A DNA stretch of 5,088 nucleotides from Caryophanales bacterium UBA1245. Its GTDB lineage: Bacteria > Bacillota_I > Bacilli_A > ML615J-28 > CAG-313. The DNA lies in assembly GCA_002308275.1 (NCBI GenBank), contig DBWF01000027.1, positions 1,048 to 6,135 on the forward strand, read 5' to 3'. The translations under genes were made by a program, and so were the position numbers. Shown one piece after another: positions 1 to 5,088 of the stretch; within the stretch, counting starts at the first letter, position 1, and every line of letters begins with the position of its first letter. The notes beneath the pieces are model-generated. The model did not search any database and was not told the origin of the DNA. It saw only the letters and a list, made by a program, of their open reading frames with translations.

Positions 1-600
1 TTAGGACAAGACCATGTAATTGGGGTATTAATGCCAAATGGTGCTCAAGCTGATATTAGCAGCAGTTATCTTTTAGTAAAACACTTAGGTATTAAATATT
101 ATGAAGTTAATATCAAGGATTCCTATGATGGACTTGTTAATGAATTAAAAGATAAAATGGAATTAACTGATCAAACAATGATCAACCTAGCACCAAGACT
201 AAGAATGGCAACGGTGTATGCAGTGAGCCAATCACATAATGGGCGCGTTGCTAATACTTGTAATTTATCTGAAGACTATGTCGGCTATTCGACTAGATAT
301 GGTGATTCGGTTGGTGACTTTTCACCACTATCACATTTTACCGTAACCGAAGTATTGCAAATTGGTTCTTACTTAGGACTACCAAAAGAACTCGTTTATA
401 AAGTTCCAAGTGATGGTTTGTGTGGTCAAACCGATGAAGATAAGTTAGGTTTCACTTATCAAATGTTAGATCAATATATTAGAGAAGGCATCAATCCACC
501 TGCAGATATTAAGAAGCGAATTGATTACTTGCATAAAATTAATCAATTTAAACTGGAATTAATGCCATCATTTAATTATGAAGAAGAGAAGAACTCGTAA
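1..600 (+). CDS. nadE: NAD synthetase, ammonia-dependent type (5' truncated by window edge)
   Basis: The last step of NAD synthesis: deamido-NAD is adenylylated by ATP and amidated to NAD in the cytoplasm. The frame is open from base 1 (LGQDHVIGVLMP...), so the gene starts upstream. The missing N-terminal part should carry the SGGxDS ATP-pyrophosphatase loop. Family signals present: an IN(L)APRLRM-type helix (about 181-210), the NLSEDYVGY segment (about 262-285), GDSVGDFSPL (301-330), a TEVLQIGSYLGLP helix and the GQTDEDKLG substrate-binding stretch (424-450). The end, shortly after a KINQF...MPSF tail, fits ammonia-dependent enzymes of about 240-275 residues. A fused N-terminal glutaminase domain cannot be excluded because the start is not visible. 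The NTCNLSE and GDSVGDFSPL wording matches the variant I associate with Firmicutes rather than the E. coli-like TDNxSE form. A terminator overlaps the stop, so this looks like the end of its transcription unit. Confidence 0.95.
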   Translation, partial: LGQDHVIGVLMPNGAQADISSSYLLVKHLGIKYYEVNIKDSYDGLVNELKDKMELTDQTMINLAPRLRMATVYAVSQSHNGRVANTCNLSEDYVGYSTRYGDSVGDFSPLSHFTVTEVLQIGSYLGLPKELVYKVPSDGLCGQTDEDKLGFTYQMLDQYIREGINPPADIKKRIDYLHKINQFKLELMPSFNYEEEKNS

Positions 601-612
601 GAGTTCTTTTTT
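585..612 (+). terminator. Intrinsic terminator of nadE, overlapping its stop codon
   Basis: A perfect 8-bp stem, AAGAACTC (589-596) with GAGTTCTT (601-608), closes a GTAA loop (597-600) of the stable GNRA type. The stem can extend by weaker A-T and G-T pairs to 585/612. The T-run 607-612 provides the U-tract. The nadE stop codon TAA (598-600) is the last three bases of the loop. The structure is read directly; termination is inferred. Confidence 0.85.
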
Positions 613-615
613 GTT

Positions 616-644
616 TTGATAAAAGGCATAAAATAGTGTATAAT
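616..644 (+). promoter_or_regulatory. Housekeeping sigma promoter for the GH9-chrA-chrA unit
   Basis: The -35 element TTGATA (616-621, five of six consensus bases) is followed by an exact 17-base spacer and a perfect -10 TATAAT (639-644). A second, overlapping TATAAT lies at 644-649. The predicted start of transcription is near 651, leaving a leader of roughly 18 bases before the ATG at 669. There is no room for a riboswitch. The promoter begins only four bases after the nadE terminator T-run. Confidence 0.85.
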
Positions 645-657
645 ATAATTAGTATAA

Positions 658-671
658 AGAGGGATAAGATG
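658..671 (+). promoter_or_regulatory. Ribosome binding site that fixes the GH9 start at 669
   Basis: AGAGGG (658-663) stands five bases before ATG 669-671. The frame can be extended to a GTG at 636, but that codon lies upstream of the predicted transcription start and abuts the -10 box, so it cannot be on the main transcript. An in-frame ATG at 681 has a poorer upstream site. Confidence 0.8.
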
Positions 672-2882
672 AAAGAAGATATGATATTTAAAAGAAGTGC
701 AGTATATCGTTGGCAAAACAAACGCATCCAAAAAAGGGTGTCCATTTTTTCATATCTCGAAAATCCGGTTATTATCAAGAATCCTTATAATAATAAGGAC
801 AGTGCGGTCTTAAAAGCATGTACTGATGTCCCCGCAACCTACCCACGGCCAACCGTCGTTTATAAGTTACCTCTTAATATTGATGCATCTTTTTATAACC
901 GCCTTAATGTAAGATTATATATTGATGCTCCTAATTATCCTAATTTTTATATTCATGTAAGTGCCATAACTAAAGATGGCTGGTACGATGATGCCCCAAG
1001 TATTACGCCTAATAAGGAAGAAGAAATCTTGTGGGAATTGAAAGATTTAGATTTAAGCTTATTAAAAGAAATTAAGATTACCATCTTTATGATGGGTACT
1101 CCACCTGAAGCAGAGAGTAATATTACAATTTACCTAGAAGATGTTTTACTAGAAAAGGTTGCGCTTGATGAAGATTATGGTTGGAGTGCTTCAAGCGATA
1201 TTATATATTCACATATTGGCTATTTACCAGTATCAAAAAAAGAAGCTATTATTTGGAATCCAACTTGTGAATCATTTAAATTAATTTCAAAAGGTAGTAT
1301 TATTAAAGAAGGCCCATTAAGAAAAGAAGTCTTTAATCAAAAAGAATATGGTGTGATTGATTTTAGCGATATTACAAAAGAAGGTACTTATTATATTCAA
1401 GTTGGAAATAAGAAGACGCATCCTTTTAAAATTAGTAATGACATCTATCAATCATCAATTACGAAAAGTATTGCCTTTTTAGAATCCCTTCGCTGCGGTG
1501 TTAATGTGAAGGGAGTCCATAGTGCATGTCACTTAAATTGTTATACTGTTAATGAAAAGGGCGAAAGTGTTCCTAACTATGGTGGTTGGCACGATGCGGG
1601 GGACGTATCACAATTTGAAATTTGCACTGCCGAAATGGCTTATGCAATTCTAGAATTAGCAAGTGTTGAAAAAGATGCTTCGCTTCGGAAACAATTATTA
1701 GAAGAAGCCAAAGTCGGAATCGATTGGTTACTGAGAACGAGACTTAGTGATGGTAAAAGAGCTTTAGCGGTTGGCTATCATATTTGGCGGAGTAACCAAA
1801 AAGATGAAGGCGACAAAACACTGGAAAGTCATGCAGAAGAAGGTCCATTTGAATGCTTCTTAGCTGCGATGGCTCTAGCACGCGCCGCCCTAATCTTTGA
1901 AAAATCAGACGAAGGATATGCTTCTTGGTGTAAAAGAATTGCTATTTTAGATTACCAACATGCCATTTATTGTTATAATCATGGAATCTATACCAAACGC
2001 TGGGGTCCAAGTATTACTTCACTAGTAAGTGGTTCTGCTTGTAGTGCGCTTTGTCTATTATATCAATTAACTAAAGATGAAAGATATTTAAGTGATGCAA
2101 CTAGATTTAGTAGAAGTCTCCTTAATTGTCAAGAACAAGAGGGTGTATCAGGTATTAAAGGTTTCTTCTATGAAGATGAAGAGCATAACTATGTTTTAAC
2201 TTTCGAACATCGTGGCCATGAACAAACCCCAATCGAAGGACTGGTTAATCTATGCAAAACATTTAAAGACCATCCAATGCTTCAAGACTGGTTAAATGGT
2301 GTAGAGTTATATGCAACTTACATTAAAGATAGTTACATTGATAATCCATATGGTCTAATGAGTGCTCAAATCTATCTTCTTAATAAAATGCGTGATGATC
2401 GTTTCACCGTACCTAGTTGGTATTGTACACCTGAGGAAGCCCATGATGGACTTAGAAGACAAGTTAAATGTGGTAAGAAGTTAGATGATAATACTTATCT
2501 TAGAATGTTCCCAATCGCCATTCAGCGGCGAGGTTTCCATGCAACCTTGTTATCCAAAACAAAAGGAATTGCGATGTGTGCTAACCTTTTAAAGGATGAA
2601 GCCTTAAAGAGAATAGTTTTAAGACAAATCGAATGGGTAATGGGAATGAATCCATTTAATGCTTCAACGATGTATGGGGAAGGTTATAATTATCATCCAC
2701 TGTATGTTGCTTTCTCACCTCAATTAGTGGGAAGTCTTCCAGTTGGAATTATGACCAAAGAAGATGAAGATTTACCTTACTGGCCACAAGCAACCCAGGC
2801 TGTTTATAAAGAGGTTTGGGGACATACGACTGGTAAATATTTAGGAATCTTAAAAGAGATAAAGGAGGGATTAGATGAATAA
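669..2882 (+). CDS. Glycoside hydrolase family 9 enzyme, probably cytoplasmic
   Basis: A 737-residue enzyme that should hydrolyse beta-linked glycans by inversion. Domains: residues about 60-165, a beta-rich module (FYNRLNVRLYIDAP ... ITIYLEDVLLEKV) resembling jelly-roll carbohydrate-binding folds; about 177-258, the Ig-like CelD_N domain (IGYLP at 183-187, DFSD at 231-234, GTYY, HPFKISN); about 262-730, the (alpha/alpha)6 GH9 barrel. GGWHDAGD at 305-312 supplies the base candidates D309 and D312; E715 in YKEVWGHTTGKYLG is the likely acid. N661-P662 matches the usual GxNP element. The canonical PHHR-type substrate motif is absent; that region reads YNYHP (673-677). The N-terminus is charged (MKEDMIFKRS) with no signal peptide, dockerin or anchor, and 16 cysteines suit a reducing cytoplasm. 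I infer action on imported oligosaccharides (cellodextrins or amino-sugar oligomers); the substrate is unknown. First gene of a three-gene unit. Confidence 0.9.
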   Translation: MKEDMIFKRSAVYRWQNKRIQKRVSIFSYLENPVIIKNPYNNKDSAVLKACTDVPATYPRPTVVYKLPLNIDASFYNRLNVRLYIDAPNYPNFYIHVSAITKDGWYDDAPSITPNKEEEILWELKDLDLSLLKEIKITIFMMGTPPEAESNITIYLEDVLLEKVALDEDYGWSASSDIIYSHIGYLPVSKKEAIIWNPTCESFKLISKGSIIKEGPLRKEVFNQKEYGVIDFSDITKEGTYYIQVGNKKTHPFKISNDIYQSSITKSIAFLESLRCGVNVKGVHSACHLNCYTVNEKGESVPNYGGWHDAGDVSQFEICTAEMAYAILELASVEKDASLRKQLLEEAKVGIDWLLRTRLSDGKRALAVGYHIWRSNQKDEGDKTLESHAEEGPFECFLAAMALARAALIFEKSDEGYASWCKRIAILDYQHAIYCYNHGIYTKRWGPSITSLVSGSACSALCLLYQLTKDERYLSDATRFSRSLLNCQEQEGVSGIKGFFYEDEEHNYVLTFEHRGHEQTPIEGLVNLCKTFKDHPMLQDWLNGVELYATYIKDSYIDNPYGLMSAQIYLLNKMRDDRFTVPSWYCTPEEAHDGLRRQVKCGKKLDDNTYLRMFPIAIQRRGFHATLLSKTKGIAMCANLLKDEALKRIVLRQIEWVMGMNPFNASTMYGEGYNYHPLYVAFSPQLVGSLPVGIMTKEDEDLPYWPQATQAVYKEVWGHTTGKYLGILKEIKEGLDE
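2861..2877 (+). promoter_or_regulatory. Strong ribosome binding site inside the GH9 3' end
   Basis: AAAGGAGG (2861-2868) lies within the last codons of the GH9 gene, six bases before ATG 2875-2877. It decides the chrA start and forces an 8-base overlap with the GH9 stop at 2880-2882, an arrangement typical of translational coupling. Confidence 0.85.
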
Positions 2883-3480
2883 ACATTTAGAATTATTTAC
2901 TTCCTTCTTTAAAATAGGTCTTTTTACCTTTGGTGGCGGGCTAGCGATGATTCCCCTAATTAGTAAGGAAGCCGTTGAAAAAAGAGGCTGGATTAGTGAT
3001 GAAGAAGTTTTAGATATGGTAGCGATTGCGGAATCAACGCCAGGTGTGATTGCGGTTAATAGCGCAACTTATATTGGATATAAGGTTGGCGGCTTCTTAG
3101 GTAGTCTTGTGGCAACCCTTGGCGTAACACTACCATCGTTTATTATTATTTGTTTGCTTAGCTTAATAATTGATCAATTTCTAGCTAATACATATGTTGC
3201 TTATGCGTTTATGGGGATTAGATGTGTTGTGGCGATTCTGATTCTTAATGCGGCGATCAAACTTGTTAAAGTGGCACCAAAGACAATCTTTTCACTAGTA
3301 ATCTTTTTACTAGCGATTGCCTTAACTTTTATCTTCCCAGGCGTAAGTAGTATCTACTTTATTCTGGCGGGATTTGTTCTTGGTATCTTATGGTATGCTC
3401 TAATTACATATAAAAAAGAACCACCAAAACAAGCTGAACAAGCCACGCCTGAAGAAAAAAAGGAGGATGAAGCACAATGA
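2875..3480 (+). CDS. chrA: Short-chain chromate-transporter-family protein, first half
   Basis: A 201-residue integral membrane protein of the CHR family, half the length of classical ChrA (about 400). The family signature is at the N-terminus: FKIGLFTFGGG (12-22), MIPLI (25-29), AESTPG (52-57), N62 with AT after it, then LGVTLPSF (82-89). About five or six hydrophobic segments follow (roughly 8-29, 71-100, 106-128, 134-152, 155-176). The tail from about 177 is hydrophilic, rich in Lys, Glu, Pro and Gln, and probably cytoplasmic. Short CHR proteins normally occur as adjacent homologous pairs, as with B. subtilis YwrB/YwrA, where both are needed; that fits the partner gene immediately downstream. 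CHR proteins are named for chromate efflux, but the natural substrate here is unproven and may be another oxyanion. It overlaps GH9 by 8 bases and ends in TGA within the next gene's ATGA. Confidence 0.9.
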   Translation: MNKHLELFTSFFKIGLFTFGGGLAMIPLISKEAVEKRGWISDEEVLDMVAIAESTPGVIAVNSATYIGYKVGGFLGSLVATLGVTLPSFIIICLLSLIIDQFLANTYVAYAFMGIRCVVAILILNAAIKLVKVAPKTIFSLVIFLLAIALTFIFPGVSSIYFILAGFVLGILWYALITYKKEPPKQAEQATPEEKKEDEAQ

Positions 3481-4037
3481 AAACATTGTTAATTCTCTTC
3501 TGGACTTTCTTTAAAATTGGGTTGTTTACAATCGGTGGTGGCTATGCGATGATTCCGCTGATTAAGCAAGAAGCACTTGCTCATGGATGGGTTAGTACGG
3601 AAGCCTTAATCGATTATTTAGCGATTAGTGAATCAACACCTGGACCATTCGCGGTCAATTGTGCAACCATTATTGGCTTTAAACAAATGGGTATTTTAGG
3701 TGCTATCTTTGCTACCCTTGGTGTCATTTTACCATCGTTTATTATCATTTTATTAATCAGTAAAATCCTTAAAAACTTCATCAATAATCGTTTTGTTCAA
3801 GCCGCTTTAAAAGGTGTTAAACCAGTTGTCATTGCCCTTATTTTTACTGTAGCCTTTGGTCTTATTTGGAATGGTCTATTTGGTAACATCTGGCAGTTTA
3901 ATTTCTTTGACTGGAAAGCCTTAATTATTATGGCCATTGCTTTTGTGATGACGCGTTTTAAATACACCAAAAATCCAATTTTGATTATTGTTGTTGGTGC
4001 AGTTCTTGGGTTATTAATGTATGGTGTGTTTAAATAA
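3477..4037 (+). CDS. chrA: Short-chain chromate-transporter-family protein, second half
   Basis: A 186-residue membrane protein, a paralogue of the preceding gene and collinear with it. It has FKIGLFTIGGG (12-22), MIPLI (25-29), SESTPGPFAVN (51-61) and LGVILPSF (81-88) at the same spacing. Five or six hydrophobic segments follow and it ends almost at once after the last (YGVFK), without the hydrophilic tail of its partner. Positive residues cluster where the partner has none (SKILKNFINNRF and TRFKYTKN) and are scarce where the partner has them, so the two subunits probably sit in opposite orientations and form one transporter. The start ATG (3477) overlaps the upstream TGA as ATGA. AGGAGG (3461-3466) lies 10 bases before it, so translation is probably coupled. 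Last gene of the unit; a terminator follows. The substrate is not determinable from sequence. Confidence 0.9.
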   Translation: MKTLLILFWTFFKIGLFTIGGGYAMIPLIKQEALAHGWVSTEALIDYLAISESTPGPFAVNCATIIGFKQMGILGAIFATLGVILPSFIIILLISKILKNFINNRFVQAALKGVKPVVIALIFTVAFGLIWNGLFGNIWQFNFFDWKALIIMAIAFVMTRFKYTKNPILIIVVGAVLGLLMYGVFK

Positions 4038-4055
4038 TATATAGGAATTATTTGC

Positions 4056-4076
4056 TTATTAAAATTAATAATTTTT
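4056..4076 (+). other. Weak AT-only hairpin followed by T-run after chrA pair
   Basis: TTATTA (4056-4061) and TAATAA (4066-4071) can pair around an AAAT loop and are followed by TTTTT (4072-4076). It has terminator layout, but the six A-T pairs make it weak. At most it is an accessory to the stronger hairpin downstream, and it may be chance in AT-rich DNA. Confidence 0.3.
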
Positions 4077-4089
4077 AAGATTTTCGAAA

Positions 4090-4121
4090 AAAGGTCCAAA
4101 TCGCATTTGATTTGGGCTTTT
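4090..4121 (+). terminator. Intrinsic terminator of the GH9-chrA-chrA unit
   Basis: CCAAATC (4096-4102) pairs perfectly with GATTTGG (4109-4115) around a six-base loop. The stem extends outward through T-G, G-C, G-T and A-T pairs to about 4090/4121, giving roughly 13 pairs. The U-tract is short (TTTT, 4118-4121). The left arm is preceded by an A-run (4087-4092), so the same hairpin could also stop minus-strand transcription. Confidence 0.75.
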
Positions 4122-4140
4122 AAAATATATAACTATTTGA

Positions 4141-4169
4141 TTGTAAAAAAAACGCATTAATGATATAAT
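4141..4169 (+). promoter_or_regulatory. Extended -10 promoter for ftsZ
   Basis: A perfect TATAAT (4164-4169) is preceded by TG at 4161-4162, giving the extended TGnTATAAT form. Exactly 17 bases upstream lies TTGTAA (4141-4146), four of six bases of the -35 consensus; a weak -35 is usual with an extended -10. The predicted transcription start is near 4176, leaving a leader of about 29 bases before the ATG at 4205. Confidence 0.8.
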
Positions 4170-4183
4170 AAGAATACTTATTA
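4166..4183. repeat. AT inverted repeat over the ftsZ transcription start
   Basis: TAATAAG (4166-4172) and CTTATTA (4177-4183) are perfect 7-base arms around AATA. The element overlaps the end of the -10 box and the predicted start site, where a repressor operator could lie. No regulator is known from this window, and such repeats arise by chance in AT-rich DNA. Confidence 0.35.
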
Positions 4184-4204
4184 GTATGAAATTTGGAGGA
4201 GCTT

Positions 4205-5088
4205 ATGAATCACAATAATGAAATGTTTAGTGAAAGCCCTAATATTAAAGTCGTAGGTATCGGTGGTGGCGGTTGTAATGCAGTTAACCGAATGATTTTA
4301 AACGATGTTCAAGGCGTTGACTTTGTTGCCATTAATACCGATTGTCAAGCATTAAAGATGTCAAGAGCTGGCGTCAGAATCCAAATTGGTCGTCAAATTA
4401 CCAAAGGATGGGGTGCTGGTGCTGAACCTGAAATCGGCCAAAGAGCTGCTGAAGAATCTGAAGATGAAATCAGAGAAGCCTTAAAAGATGCTAGTATGGT
4501 CTTTATTACTGCTGGTATGGGTGGTGGAACAGGAACTGGTGCAGCCCACGTTGTAGCAAGAATTGCTAAAGAACTTGGTGCTCTAGTTATTGGTGTTGTT
4601 ACTAAACCATTTACCTTTGAAGGCCGTAAAAAGATGCGTCTTGCTTACTATGGTATTGAAAAGTTACGTCCTCATGTTGATTCCCTAATTATTATTCCAA
4701 ACGATAAATTACTTGATGGTGGAAAAGAAGTTAGTTATCTTGATGCTGTTCGCCAGGCCGATAATGTTTTAAGAAGAGCTGTTCAAGGTATTTCGGAAAT
4801 TATTAAATTACCATCAATGATCAATGTTGACTTTGCTGATATCAGAACAGTATTAAAGGATAGTGGTACAGCATTAATGGGTATTGGTGCTGCCGTTGGT
4901 CCTAATCGTGCGATTGAAGCAGCGCGCCTTGCTATTAAGAGTCCATTACTAGAAATTGATATTAATGGTGCAACTGATGCAATTGTTCAAATCACTAGTG
5001 ATATTGAAATTAAGATGCATGAAATTCAAGATATCGTTGAAGAAATTCGTAATGCCTCAACAACAGAAATCAATGTTATCTTTGGTAC
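4205..5088 (+). CDS. ftsZ: Cell division GTPase FtsZ (3' truncated by window edge)
   Basis: The tubulin-like GTPase that polymerises at mid-cell into the Z ring. The frame is open for 294 codons to the window end. The start ATG follows GGAGG (4195-4199) at five bases. Seen in order: the nucleotide-binding loop GGGGCNAVNRM (20-30), INTD, the tubulin signature GGGTGTG (106-112), VTKPFTFEGRKKM, IIIPNDKLL, and the T7 synergy loop NVDFAD (207-212) with catalytic aspartates D209 and D212, then SGTALMGIG. The C-terminal subdomain is entered (SPLLEIDINGA, INVIFG); the linker and conserved C-terminal peptide that binds FtsA are outside the window. Departures from the usual pattern: Cys24 in the glycine loop, Trp69 and Glu74 in GWGAGAEP (usually GLGAGANP), His115 where Pro follows GTGAA, and Ser-Asp where the C-terminal subdomain normally has NITGG. 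No ftsA lies upstream; the gene has its own promoter. Confidence 0.97.
   Translation, partial: MNHNNEMFSESPNIKVVGIGGGGCNAVNRMILNDVQGVDFVAINTDCQALKMSRAGVRIQIGRQITKGWGAGAEPEIGQRAAEESEDEIREALKDASMVFITAGMGGGTGTGAAHVVARIAKELGALVIGVVTKPFTFEGRKKMRLAYYGIEKLRPHVDSLIIIPNDKLLDGGKEVSYLDAVRQADNVLRRAVQGISEIIKLPSMINVDFADIRTVLKDSGTALMGIGAAVGPNRAIEAARLAIKSPLLEIDINGATDAIVQITSDIEIKMHEIQDIVEEIRNASTTEINVIFG

Noticed and set aside
636..668. GTG start at 636 adding 11 residues to the GH9 protein
   Set aside because: The GTG precedes the predicted transcription start and is adjacent to the -10 box. ATG 669 has the well-spaced AGAGGG site.
601..668. Possible riboswitch or leader element before GH9
   Set aside because: The predicted leader is only about 18 bases, too short for any structured sensor.
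572..778. Minus-strand open frame of 68 codons over the nadE-GH9 junction
   Set aside because: It spans the nadE terminator and the GH9 promoter, has no family likeness, and its hydrophobic stretch is what AT-rich DNA gives on the reverse strand.
4081..4090. Perfect palindrome TTTTCGAAAA
   Set aside because: It is short, has no loop, and sits in a dispensable spacer beside the terminator; chance is likely in such AT-rich sequence.
3797..4099. Minus-strand open frame of 100 codons opposite the second chrA
   Set aside because: It lies almost wholly antisense to a well-conserved membrane gene and has no recognisable motif or clear ribosome site.
4186..4218. Ten-codon leader frame (MKFGGAYESQ) overlapping the ftsZ start
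   Set aside because: It has no ribosome site of its own and uses the ftsZ ribosome site as coding sequence; most likely chance.
1..5088. Mycoplasma code (TGA read as Trp)
   Set aside because: All tryptophans use TGG, no internal TGA occurs in any gene, and the TGA at 3478-3480 is in the ATGA overlap typical of a real stop.

Overview
The window is a compact, AT-rich stretch of a low-GC Gram-positive-type genome, and every gene reads left to right. TGG encodes all tryptophans, no reading frame contains an internal TGA, and one gene ends in TGA, so the code is the standard bacterial one. With AT-rich promoters, strong AAGGAGG-type ribosome sites and the style of the NadE and FtsZ proteins, this suggests a member of the Bacilli/Mycoplasmatota border (Acholeplasma-, Erysipelotrichia- or RF39-like). 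It argues against a code-4 mycoplasma. This placement is an inference from style, not from a search.

Layout: (1) 1-600 is the 3' part of nadE, ammonia-type NAD synthetase, whose stop codon lies in the loop of its own terminator hairpin (585-612). (2) A near-consensus promoter (616-644) follows at once and drives a three-gene unit with overlapping ends. The unit contains a 737-residue glycoside hydrolase family 9 enzyme without a signal peptide (669-2882), then two short chromate-transporter-family (CHR) membrane proteins (2875-3480 and 3477-4037). Overlaps of 8 and 4 bases suggest translational coupling. (3) The 167-base gap 4038-4204 holds a weak AT hairpin, a good intrinsic terminator (about 4090-4121), an extended -10 promoter and an AT inverted repeat over the predicted transcription start. 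(4) 4205 to the window end is the first 294 codons of ftsZ, with its GTPase core intact.

How they work together: nadE (cofactor synthesis) and ftsZ (cell division) are housekeeping genes with their own transcription signals. The GH9-chrA-chrA unit between them looks like an accessory insertion. The GH9 enzyme probably works inside the cell on imported oligosaccharides. The two half-size CHR proteins probably form one transporter from two oppositely oriented subunits, since their loop charges alternate in opposite phase. Why a cytoplasmic glycosidase should be coupled to a CHR transporter is unclear; this is the most curious point here. No RNA gene, CRISPR array, insertion sequence or phage gene was seen, and I see no clearly undescribed system.
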